A stretch of 64,000 nucleotides of DNA, from positions 16,711,019-16,775,018 of the forward strand of contig NC_135569.1 in the NCBI RefSeq assembly GCF_964340395.1, written 5' to 3'. Made by a program: the position numbers and the translations under genes. This document shows, piece by piece, positions 11,985 to 22,235 of the stretch (the stretch's first letter is position 1; each line of letters starts with the position of its first letter). The stretch comes from Glandiceps talaboti (Eukaryota > Hemichordata > Enteropneusta > Spengelidae). The notes under the pieces are model-generated. The model had not been told where the DNA came from and made no database searches. It saw nothing but the letters and a program-made list of their open reading frames with translations.

Positions 11985-12663
11985 GTAAGTAGATTTGACA
12001 CCCTTGTTTTGTTCAGAGATTTCAAACACCAAGTCCTGATAAAAGTCAGTTAGTTTACTTCTGGAAATATGTAGACAATAAAATTGATCCTTCATACAAG
12101 GTAAAATTCTCCCGACATGTCAAATGGTACTATCACTCTCATAAAGACATAAATGAACATTCTTTGTTATTTTAAAAGAAACTTGTACAGGCAAAATTGG
12201 CTTCACATTTTCTGTGAGAAGATTGGTTGTGAAAGACTAAGTTTATATTATATGTAATCTATGAGAAATCTCAGTGTATTGAAAATGGTTTGGTATAGAC
12301 AAGTTGACAATATTACAAAGTCTTAGTAGAATCCAAGGTAGATAATTAAAATGAAATATGTGTGATGTCTTAGAAAATGCTATACTAGACTGAAAGGTCC
12401 ATCACTGTTTTTGCTTCTTTAACCATTCATGAGTGTTATGTAAGCAGATCAACAATGAAGAAAACTGAGTTATGTAGTGTTATATACTAAAAACCTTTGT
12501 TATAGTTTTTTGCCAGATGTGCCAGAATTCATGTCAATATTTTAGTTACAGTCGCTAAAAGAACCTAGCTTTAGTTCCATAGGCAATCTTGTAATGGTTA
12601 AAGTATTAGTGGTTAGGTTTTCATGTTGATATTTGTCTAACATTATCTCTTCACCTTCCGTAA
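11985..12663. other. Intron-like sequence without recognised features
   Basis: No repeat family or exon is recognised between the donor at 11985 and the microsatellite-bearing element at 12664. Confidence 0.4.
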
Positions 12664-12696
12664 AGAATTTTATATTTTAGGGATGAAAAGTCTGTG

Positions 12697-12698
12697 TA

Positions 12699-12752
<54 letters not shown>

Positions 12753-12764
12753 TTTGTGTTTATG
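12697..12764. repeat. (TG)n microsatellite
   Basis: A pure TG tract with TTTG/TATG edges inside the R repeat. Confidence 0.92.
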
Positions 12765-12969
12765 TGTGTCTATATCACCATCTACAAAATTACTGGCTAA
12801 ATTCAAACAAAATTTTGTAGACATGTTCCGTAGGGTAATGGCAAGATCTGATTAGGTTTTGGTAAATATCCTAAGCATGCTTCAAATTCATTATAACTTG
12901 GTACATACATTTGTGATACCTAAGTGCATCTGTCCTGAAAATATTATCGATGTAGTGTTTAGTTAGTTC

Positions 12970-13434
12970 TAGTCTGGTCCCCTGCCCCCTTTCTACCGCT
13001 GCTGGCGCTACACTCACGAAAGGAGTCAGGTATGGGCCACTTAATGCATGGCTGTGATTGGCCATTACTATCGAGTGTGCTAATTGGTCAAAAAGTTTAT
13101 TGACAACAATATGGCGGCATTTTTAAAAGATCTGGACTTTGTCATTATCCTTGCTGTTGCGAATTTTCTTAAAAATTAAGCAAAGTCCGTCACTCCCACA
13201 AACTACACATGTTGCTGTGTTTATTTTCACTGGGGTTTTACTGACAGTGACAGCCATGTTGCTACGACTCACCACTTTACGCGTATACGAGCGTCTGTAC
13301 TGTTGATTGGCTAGTGATGTCACGTGGTAGTCCGACATTTTTGTCAAGATCCTGACAAAAATGGTGGCCCATACCTGACTCCATTTGTGAGTGTAGCGCC
13401 AGCAGCGGTAGAAAGGGGGCAGGGGACCAGACTA
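12970..13434. mobile_element. Mutator-like MITE with 71 bp terminal inverted repeats
   Basis: Positions 12970-13040 and 13364-13434 are near-perfect inverted repeats with two mismatches. They start TAGTCTGGTCCCC and end GGGGACCAGACTA. The 9 bp AGTTAGTTC flanks both ends (12961-12969, 13435-13443). Long TIRs with a 9 bp duplication fit Mutator-like (MULE) elements. There is no transposase. The minus strand inside holds a 74-codon frame with a CVVCGSDGLC segment (see findings). The insertion is at the 5' edge of P copy C. Confidence 0.85.
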
Positions 13435-13438
13435 AGTT

Positions 13439-14333
13439 AGTTCCCGCGGACGAAGTCCGGAACGGGGACTTATGGATTGGGTTCCGTCTGTCCGTGCGTC
13501 CGTCCGTCCGTCCGTCCGCAGCCGTTTCTTGGAGATGCCTGGACCGATTTTTTTCAAACTTGGTACAGGGGCAACATGCTATGGCATACATATGCACGTC
13601 AATTTGTTTTATGATACGATCCAATATGGCCGCCTAGCAACCATTTTGTTTGCGAATTTTCCCTGTCTAAAGCCATAACTCAGACATGCTTTAACAGATC
13701 TCTTTCAAAGTTGGTATTAGGACAGTGTTCTATGACATACATGTGCATATTCATTGTTGTCATGATACGATCCAATATGGCCACCTGGCAGCCATTTTGT
13801 TTGTGAATTTTCATGTCCAAAGCCATAACTCAGACATGCTTGAACAGATCTCATTCAAAGTTGGTATTAGGACGGTGTTCTATGACATACATGTGCATAT
13901 CCATTTTCATTGTGATACGATCCAATATGGCTGCCTGGTAGCCATTTTGTTTGCGAATTTTCATGTCCAAAGCCATAACTCAGACATGCTTGAACAGATC
14001 TCATTCAAAGTTGGTATTAGGACAGTGTTCTATGACATACATGTGCATATCCATTTTCGTCGTGATACGATCCAATATGGCTTCCTGGCAACCATTTTGT
14101 TTGTGAATTTTCCATGTCCAAAGCCATAACTCAGACTCCATTTTCATCGTGATATGATCCCCCATACGCAACCAATCCTTTATTGTTGGAGGCATATTCC
14201 ATGTCCAACAAGCACACACAACATATCTAAGTCTGTTTGTTTTAGGTTCACAAATGTTGTTGCGTGATCAGAGTAGTGATAATTCCTTAAAACCCAATTA
14301 TAGCGGGGACTATGTCATTCTCAATGACTTGTT
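13439..14333 (+). mobile_element. P-family element copy C (most complete)
   Basis: The 5' end AGTTCCCGCGGACGAAG contains the palindrome CGGACGAAGTCCG, then a CCGT-rich tract. Four 150 bp core units follow, with CCAATATGG near 13621, 13772, 13922 and 14072. The 3' part ends TAGCGGGGACTATGTCATTC, then the hairpin GTCATT-CTC-AATGAC and CTTGTT. The 5' GTCCCCGC-like and 3' GCGGGGAC form a subterminal inverted repeat. Open frames across the units (for example 13725-14129) are periodicity artefacts. Confidence 0.82.
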
Positions 14334-14767
14334 TTGATAAGATATTGGCATAATTTCTGAAGGCCACAAAAAGAAAAAAAATTGTTTCTATTCAGGAAAT
14401 GTTGTCGAAAGTGGTGCGACTGTATCAAAATTTTCTAACAAAACAACTGGCTCAATTGAAACTAAATTTAGTACACGTATTCCATAGGGTAGTGGCAAGA
14501 ACTGATTAGGTTTCAGTAAACATCCATGAATATTAATGAGTAATTTATGCAATTAATGGTTTTTGGTAAATTAGGCTATATCTCAAGAATTTATGCTTCA
14601 AATTCAATATAATGTGGTGCATACATTTGCGATACCAAAGCGCACCTTTCCTGAAATATTATTGATGTAGCATTTACTTTTAATAAGTTATTAGGCTTAT
14701 TTTCAGTAGGCTGCAAAAAAAAATGTTTCTGGTCAGGAAATGTTGTCTAAAATGGTGCTATGATATG

Positions 14768-14816
14768 ATTTTTTAGCACAACTTAACTGAGGTACAGTAG
14801 TGCTATAAGATCACCC
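14768..14816 (+). mobile_element. Q-family 5' end stub at a duplication boundary
   Basis: The sequence TTTTTAGCACAACTTAACTG plus ~30 bp matches the Q-element 5' end. It then stops abruptly at 14817, where a block duplicated from about 29803 begins. The junction marks one end of the segmental duplication that carries the out-of-place SH3 exon. Confidence 0.7.
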
Positions 14817-15480
14817 TATTGAGACTAGATGACAGCTATGTCATGTTATAAAGTTTTACTGTAAAAATTGACTTTGTTCATTGTACTACAAGTATACCAT
14901 TCTGAGCTTACTGAACTACAGTATTATTTGTTGTTAGTGAAAACCGTTCCTATTGTAGTAGATGAACAAACATTTTCAGCATTTTGTATGTACATGTATA
15001 TATAGTATTTCCCAGAATATTAGGTTTGTAAATATGTTAGCACATTGCTAAATTCTTACTATATTGTTTATGGTACAGCAACAAGAAGCCCCCATTGGTA
15101 ATGATGTACTGGTAGGCAAGGAATGTGTACTTGCCGTGAACGATTATGTCGAGAAGAGTCCTCGCGAGGCGTCCATGAAGAAAGGTGACGTCCTGAATCT
15201 CGTCAATAGTGCTAACAAGGTAATGTCATTCCTTTACATTTCTTATGTTATGTTATGTCATGTATGCTGACTAGTGGGCATTCCATTCCATTTTATCGTT
15301 TCATTTTTTTGTAGCACAACTGAACTGATAAGATTCATTAGTGTTATAGGCTTTGCTAAGTGTCTCTGTCTGTCTGTCTGTCTCTGTGTATGTCAGTCAG
15401 TGTGTGTGGGTGTGGGTGTGTGTGTGTGTGTGTGTGTGCATGCGTGCGTGCGTGTATGTGTGTGTGTGTGTGTGTAGATG
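14817..15480 (+). repeat. Segmental duplicate of 29803-30420
   Basis: From CTATTGAGACTAGATGACAG through the SH3 exon, its donor, the following intron and the first ~100 bp of a Q element, this block closely matches the sequence starting at 29803. In that copy the same block directly follows a true spectrin exon donor, so 29803 is the likely source and 14817 the duplicate. Confidence 0.85.
15079..15219 (+). CDS. Alpha-spectrin SH3 first-half exon, copy 1 (out of order)
   Basis: This 141 bp exon (47 codons, phase 0-0) has acceptor TATGGTACAG and donor GTAATG. It encodes the first part of the alpha-spectrin SH3 domain, recognisable by [20 protein letters not shown]. The SH3 ALYDY motif reads AVNDY here. 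This copy lies ~11 kb upstream of its proper place, before the exons that should precede it (26471, 29702). It is therefore a duplicate rather than part of a normal splice order. It keeps the KKGD sequence that the tandem array has changed to KKGY. Confidence 0.88.
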
Positions 15481-16565
15481 AACTAAAGTCAAAAACTGCT
15501 GGACTGATAGCCATATTTTGTGGGTGCATATTACCTTGCGTGTCTAGTTGGGAAATACCTCAAATCAAAATGATTTTATCACCTGTGTGTGATTTGGGTA
15601 AAACAAATATGATGATTTGGGTAAAAAATGTGATTTTTGGTCAAAAACCTTAAACTCCAAAAGTAGTGGGCAGATTGGGATTAAATTTGGGTGAATCATT
15701 CTTCAGGGTGTTTATACTAAGAATTTTTCAGCACATGATGGTCCCATGAGTGATATGCAAATTAGAGCTAAAAATGTGTCTTTTTGGTCAAAAATGAATA
15801 ATTCCAAAACTACTGAGCAGATTGCACTGAAATTTAATGGGAATGCATCTAGGGATGTATGGATGAAGAAATGTTAAGTATACAATGATTCCATGAGTGA
15901 TATTCAAATTAGGTGTACAAATGTTCATATTTGGTCGTAAACTTATATCTCACAAAGTACTTGGTCAGTGAGACTGAAACTTGGTGAGACGTTTCTGTAA
16001 GTGCAGATATTCTTCAAAATATTTTTACACAATTTCCCCAGCAACCATGAACATGCCCTTAGGAACAACCAAATGGCAGTATATTTTGGTCAAATAACAA
16101 CATCTGGTAGGCAAGTGAGTAAACATTCAAAAAATGTATGCAAATATCCCTAGAAACCATGACCACGCCCATAGCAACAGCCAAACAGTTGTGTATTTCA
16201 CAGATAACGGATTAATAGACAATTGAATAAACATTCAATCAATGTATGTAAATCTGCTTAGCAACAAGACCATGCCCATAGCAACAGCCAAATAATCATG
16301 TATATTGCAAAGATAACAACAGGAATATAAAGACAAATGAATAAACATTCAAAAAATGTATATAATCTGCATAGCAACAAGACTGTGCCCATAACAACAG
16401 CCAAGTAATAACGTATATTGCAAAGATAACAGGAATAGAAAGACAAATGAATAAACATTCAAGAAATGCATGCAAATGTGCCTAGCAATGAGACTACGCC
16501 CATAGCAACAGCCAAATGATCACATATTGCGAAGATAACGGGGATTGATAGACAATTGAATAAAT
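15305..16565 (+). mobile_element. Q-family element, 3' tail displaced to about 20200-20325
   Basis: The 5' end GTAGCACAACTGAACTGATA lies in the intron after SH3 copy 1. A compound TCTG/TG microsatellite (15360-15476), core blocks and ~110 bp 'CCATAGCAACAGCC' tandem units follow. The unit series breaks at about 16566, where other repeats have inserted. A matching end, CAGTTGTCCTACAGTGCCAT, is found near 20281 after a 'GACAAATAAATAAACATTCA' unit. Confidence 0.75.
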
Positions 16566-16585
16566 GGGCGCACTTTCAAATTTTT

Positions 16586-18919
16586 AGCTCCGCTGTCAGC
16601 GAAAGCTGAAAGCGTAGCTTTAGGTATAGGTGGGTATTGAGGTATAGAGAGTAGAGTGAATCATAGGTGTCCGTCAAACTTTTATATTTTTACTATCTAC
16701 TCCGGAAGTGACAGTCGGAATTCTTCGATATTTGGTGTGCATGTTCCCTGGGGGGAGGCTATTCAGATTTGTTCATGCCAAGTTGATCTGTGCCATTTTC
16801 AATTTTTTATGATTTTTTTTCATAAAATGTCATTTTCATCAACTCCTTGAAAACCTTTTATTAGATTGCTTTGATATCTGGCGTGTTGATGCGCAGGGGG
16901 TAGCTTACTCAGATTTGTTAATTTCAAGTCAGCACATCCTCATTTTTATTTTTTATGATTTTTTTTTGTAATTTGAAAAAAAAATGAATATGTTAATGAG
17001 CATAATGACCGACGCCATATTGGAAATCAGTCGACGAGACTTTAAGTAAACTGCCACTTTTCAAAAGACACTATTGACGTCAAACAAGCAATGTAATATG
17101 TGCTATAGTCATAATTCTACGCATTGGGCGCCCAAATGACAAGCGTTTGTTCGAAACAGGGTTGTAAACTTCAAATCCAATTCTGCACCCTTCTACATAA
17201 TCAGCCAGTCCGCAACATCCTCATTTGCATACTCTATCCTGATTCGACCAGAAGCTGTAGGTGACCTCATTTGACCGAGCGATTTTCCACAGCAAGTATC
17301 TTGAGTATCAACACAGGACGTTCTTGGTACTCACTAAAATCACACTTCAGACCCACTATAAAAGTGTGATGTTTTCAGATAACATGTAACTTGTGGTTAA
17401 TTCTATATTGTCGTGCAATTTGGAATGACAGTGAACCAGAATTCAGACAACTTGCGTAAGGAAGGGCATGCCAGGCATGCGGTTGAAGTTATGGCCGACA
17501 GTTCACATGTAAAGTTGAACGACATGAACGTGTCTTGCCTTTCCAAAATGCAAATATTTGGCAAGTAAAAATAATTAAAATAATTACAACTTTAATTTGG
17601 CTTCAGACTTTGCATTATGTTTTGCATATCTTTCCCCGTTTTTCATGTAAATCCGGAAAGGTTCTCTCTCATCATGTCATCAGTGTCAGTGATCATACCG
17701 CGCAGGGCTGCTTTGAGTACGAGCGAAGTGAGGCATGTTGAGGTATTTTGTTGAGAATTATAAATATTGCGAAATGTCAAGTACAAGGTTTAACATGGAA
17801 TGATGAAAAAAATGGCAGAGTCTGCTGACAGGCGCCGGTCACAAGAAACACTGTGAATTAAAATATCAGACGATGTATGTATTAATCGCCGACAATCCAC
17901 CCGTATGCACGAGGGACTAACCCAGAAGCAAGTCGTTGTCAGCCATATGTTACAGTGGTAACATCGTCCGAGAAATCGCTGCGTTCAGAGTGTCATTATT
18001 CACAGAATTGTTGTTTTCGAGTGAAAACCCGTCTTGAATTGTATAACTCTAACAAATGAAGACATGTCAAGTTATATTTTGAAAGTTGTATCGCTAGTTT
18101 GAGACGATTTTCTCACGTACTATAGTACTATCGAGGCTTACTTGGAAGTAGTAGGACCTTACTCCAGTTCATCGGGAAGTTTAGCCAGTCCGATAATTCT
18201 TTCTGGTTTAGTTTACAACACTTTTGATCACGCAGATTTTGTTGTTGTGATGAAAAGAAATAAAAAAAAAGATCATTTCAACCATTTCATTGTGTTTTCT
18301 TTGTGAAAGGTAACCGAACATGAACGAGTGTTACCACTGTAACGTATGGCTGAGAATGACTCTCTTCCGGGTACTTGAGATTGTCGCCGTACGGAAACTA
18401 AGATGGCGATTAATACATTTCTTCCCTATATATATCTACCACAACTAGTACAAGTTGAATGTTGTTGACTTTGTAAATTTGTTAGAAAATTGAAATTCAA
18501 ATTGCCTCAAAATTATTTTAGATCCCTAGTTTATTTCATTCATCATTAAAATTTTCCAGGGTTACAGCTGTAAGACACTGGAATTATTTATAGCCAACCT
18601 CAAAATCCTCTTTTTTTCTTTTTCTTGTGTGCATTTCCCAGTCATTTTTTTCTGAGATTTTGTGCAATTTTTCATAACAGTAGATTTTTGTCATAAAATG
18701 GTGACTATGGTATAAAAGTACAATACATTACCAACTTCTGTGTAAAATGTGTTTTATAGTGAGACATCATATGAAACCACTAACCACTTTATTGCATCGC
18801 TAAAACAAAACTGCATAGTGAAGAGCTGAAGACCTGAACCACTTCTACATGTCACCAAAATAAAAAATTAAATTTAAAAAAAAAACAGCGGAGCTATTCT
18901 GACCGATAGGTCGCTTGTT
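16586..18919 (+). mobile_element. S-family element (HINE-like), 2.3 kb
   Basis: The 5' end is TTTTT-AGCTCCGCTGT; the 3' end has the reverse complement ACAGCGGAGCT, then a GACC-GATA-GGTC hairpin and CTTGTTT. Two diverged ~146 bp tandem units with 'ATTTGGTGTGCATG'/'ATCTGGCGTGTTGA' and 'TCAGATTTGTT' lie at about 16720-17000. The middle (17000-18850) is unrecognised, and short frames in it show no domain. It is inserted in the tail of a Q element. Layout and ends parallel the P family although the sequence is different. Confidence 0.7.
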
Positions 18920-19035
18920 TTATGTTAAAGTCGACATCTTTACTACCTCCAGGTCCTTGTGATGTGCAGGACAGTGCTTGGGCATAAAGACATAAAAAAA
19001 ATTGTATTGTTCCAAATACATTCAATTTTAAAGTA

Positions 19036-19077
19036 GGTCGTGGTGGTGGTGGTGGTGGTGGTGGTGGTGGTGGTGAT
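19036..19077. repeat. GGT trinucleotide microsatellite
   Basis: About twelve GGT/TGG units occur. Minus-strand frames through it give poly-Pro or poly-Thr peptides and are not genes. Confidence 0.9.
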
Positions 19078-19139
19078 GATTTGGTTTTGAATGTAATAGA
19101 AAACACGGACTGTGATACAAGTACATATGATGGGAATAT

Positions 19140-20029
19140 CAGGGGTGAACAAATCCACTTGTCAGAAGTCCGGGACCAGTGATTTTTGGGGCGGACCACA
19201 TAAATTTGACCTTGTCTAGACAGGAGATAACACTCAACACACATGTGGCTCATATCATTATACCGGTTTAGGGACACAAGAATTAGGAAGACAAGAATAA
19301 TAACTTCATTGTATATTTCAAATGTATCAAATGAAACATTTTATTTGCTATCATTCTGTCAGCATTGTTTGTATTATTGTTTTTATTCATAAAGGAGCTT
19401 CAAATGATTTATAGTAGAACCCCTTTCATGAAATGATAGTCTATGAAGTATCTCTTTTAGCACTGTGATATGATATTTGCCAAAGCCTCGATAACTGGCA
19501 AATTTGATTTTATCTCCACACCGCCACACGGACTCCCTCTAGTCAGGCAATGTATGAGTTCGTAGGGTTTTTTTTCCGTGAGATTTTATAGGATCAACTT
19601 TGAAGTGGTCAGTTTCTTTGTACAGTTGTGATGATTTGCTTGCAATGTCTGGGTTTTCCAGACAAGTTTGACAAAACGTAGTACAACTTTTGTCGTCTTA
19701 CTGCAATCATGACTAAAACTGTTTTCCAATGTTCTTGTCACATATTTCTGTCAAATTTCTGAACCTTCGTGATATCCAAGTGAAGTCGCCATTCAAAGTT
19801 TTTCGTTTCGTCGATGCCTCAAAAATAACCGTTACAAATATAATAGAATTGTCAATTGACTGAAACCAAGCAAGTCAACTTTATATTTATTATTATAAAT
19901 TGGGTATTGTTCAACTGAAAGTGGTGTAAGTCTGAATATATAGATTCATAGGCAAGATTTAATGTTTCACATTAGCGGGACCAGGGACCACTAATTCTTT
20001 CAGCAGGACCACTGATTTGTTCACCCCTG
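19140..20029. mobile_element. Non-autonomous hAT-like element 2
   Basis: The terminal inverted repeats are CAGGGGTGAACAAATC and its complement (GATTTGTTCACCCCTG). The 8 bp GGGAATAT flanks it at 19132-19139 and 20029-20036, overlapping the element's last base by one. TIR sequence and duplication length fit hAT. The ~890 bp interior contains no long open frame. Confidence 0.85.
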
Positions 20030-20199
20030 GGAATATTGATTAACGTTCAGTTGTCATGGGGAGGGGAGGGTCATGTTTTACAAAATGGGACAAAAAGGAG
20101 GGTCATTTTTTACAAATGGAGAATTTGGGAGGGTCATGTTTTACTTAACTAACCATGTGTGATTTCACCGGCCCTACCCCTTCTGTAAGTACTGAAGGC

Positions 20200-21160
20200 T
20201 CCCTAATGTATATGAACATAGATTAGTAGACAAATAAATAAACATTCAAAAAAATGTATGCAATATTCAGTCAATTAAACAGTTGTCCTACAGTGCCATT
20301 GGCACTATATTTCATACAATCTTATACATCACACTACCATGACTGCAGGTGGCAATCACCTGAAAATATCCATTGCGGGGACGGAGTCATCTCCGATGAT
20401 CGACTGCTTGTTATATCAATATCTCAGATGTTTATCCTATTGAGGAGTCTTGCACCTGTTACATGTTTTCTAGGTTCAACATTCATTCATGTTTTAACAT
20501 TCATGTTAAATGTCATCAGAAAACACATCTCTAATTGGACAAACATGTCAATTCTGAACATAAATAACTTAAATAAAATGGAGGCTGATCGTCAGGGATA
20601 TCGTGTATCCCACAGCACTGGAATTTTCATTTTTCAAATACCGATTGCCATGGTATTTGTTGGGTATATTACCTTGGGTGTCTAGTTGGGAAATTGATCA
20701 AATCAAAATGATCCTACTACCGATGTGATTTGGGTAAAAAAACACGATATTTGGTCAAAAACCTTAAAACCTTTAATTAAAAAATTACTGGGCAGATTGG
20801 CCTGAAATTTAATGGGAACATTCTTAGAGCATTTGAATTAAGAAATGTTCAGGACCAGATGATCCCATCAGTGATATGCAAATTAGGTCTCAAAATGTGT
20901 CTTTTTGGTGAAAAATGTTTAATTCCAAAACTACTGAACAGATTGGACTGAAATTTGGTTGGAACGTTCTTCAGGGTATTTATATTAAGAAATATTAATG
21001 ACATGACAATCCAATCAGTGTGTTTTTGGTCAAAAATCTATAAATAATGCCAAATTTATTGAGTAGATTGGGTTAAAATTTGATGAGACATTCTTAGTGG
21101 TGCTTAGATCAAGAATTGTTCATAACATGTATCAGTGATATGCAAATGCTTGTCATGACC
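20200..21160 (+). mobile_element. Q-family fragments (3' tail, then a second 5'-truncated copy)
   Basis: A Q tail runs from about 20200 to 20325, ending in CAGTTGTCCTACAGTGCCAT. A second fragment at about 20640-21160 has the 'GATTGCCATGGTATTTGTTG', 'GTGTCTAGTTGGGAAATTG' and 'ATATGCAAATTAGG' core blocks without the 5' end or microsatellite. The intervening ~300 bp are unrecognised. Confidence 0.65.
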
Positions 21161-21450
21161 CCCACACACACTCACTTAATAATTGTACTTTCATTTTCTG
21201 CCCACATGGGCGTATTGATTTCAAAGATAATGAATGAAGTATTAAAATTTCAATGTAGACGACCATTAATTACAATAATGACAAATACTCGACTATTTAT
21301 AAAGACGAAGTGTGAACTGACAACAGGTGAAAAAACTATACATTGATATCTGCATGTACAGTACATGTGAATTACACGATGCTGCAGACTTTCGACTAGC
21401 ATTCTTCAGCGTCGTCAAAAAAGTATAACAGCCTCATATACCTTTTTTTA

Positions 21451-21467
21451 AAGTGTTGATGTTGTGT
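21451..21467. repeat. LINE target-site duplication, 5' copy
   Basis: The 17 bp AAGTGTTGATGTTGTGT is repeated with one mismatch (C for T) at 24057-24073, immediately after the LINE's A-rich end. This defines both ends of the insertion. Confidence 0.85.
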
Positions 21468-21605
21468 ATACTCAAAGCAGGCCTTTGATGAGGAGGAATA
21501 TAGGAGTATACTTGATAACCCAAATATTCCCCAACTTGACATGGATGCACAGACCCTCTTGGAGTCACCACTATCTCCAGGAGAAGTATTCAGTACACTG
21601 GCACC

Positions 21606-22235
21606 ATGAGGGAGAACAAATCCCCTGGTAACGATGGGTTAACTGTAGAATTCTATAAACATTTCTGGCCATTAGTTAGTAAATTGGTAATGGACTCTTT
21701 TAACACTGCCATTGAGGTACAAAATGTAGGGGAATTCTCAGTCTCACAGAAACAATGTATAGTTACACTAATTGAAGAACCGGGTCAGGACAGACAATTG
21801 TTGAAGAACTGGAGACCAATAATATCCTTAATTAATGTTGATATGAAGCTGGTGTCGAAATCCCTGTCAAAACGACTTGAAAAGCTCTTCCCAAACATTG
21901 TTAGCTCTTCCCAAAATGCTTTTGTAAAGGGGAGTAACATAGGTGACTATGTAAGGTTAATTGACAAGATTTTTCATTTTACCAACAAATTTGAGATCCC
22001 GGCTATACTCTTGGCAATTGATTTCGAAAAAGAGTTTGATAGTGTAGACTGGGAATTTTTAAACAGGGTACTCCGGAGATACAATTTTGGCCCTAGATTT
22101 ATCGGCTGGATAAAGGCAATGTATAATAATATAGAAAGCTGTGTGATGAACAATGGGTATAGCACTGGATATTTTAAATTAAGCCGTGGGATCAGACAAG
22201 GAGACCCCTTATCGAACCTTATAAGAACCAACAAA
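21606..22235 (+). pseudogene. LINE reverse transcriptase, N-terminal half
   Basis: This is the longest open part of the LINE. It has the fingers/palm motifs from SPGNDGL through the domain A FDSVDW and RQGDPLS. After DPLS the frame enters sequence that skips the usual ~40 residues before the FADD box, so an internal deletion is inferred. The FADDL box at about 22289-22303 is in another frame. The next segment (from ~22304, CEKSVEVLFQ...) continues the RT thumb region with a further shift. Confidence 0.85.

Larger units (their letters stand above)
12664..14767 (+). mobile_element. R repeat with TG microsatellite, interrupted by nested elements
   Basis: It begins TTTTAGGGATGAAAAGTC, followed by a TG tract (about 12697-12764) and blocks with 'GTAGACATGTTCCGTAGGGTA' and 'GGCAAGATCTGATTAGG'. 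Related blocks resume after the nested insertion, for example at 14480-14700. The layout (T run plus AG, microsatellite, core blocks) resembles Q elements but the sequence differs, so it is listed as a separate family. P copy C and, at its edge, the Mutator-like MITE are inserted in it. It has no coding capacity. Confidence 0.6.

Noticed and set aside
15274-15653. Cys/Val-rich frames over TG/TCTG microsatellites (also at 51161-51436 and 63207-63518)
   Set aside because: They are translations of simple repeats inside Q elements.
18894-19277. Frames with poly-Pro or poly-Thr tracts
   Set aside because: They come from a GGT microsatellite. There is no domain or splice context.
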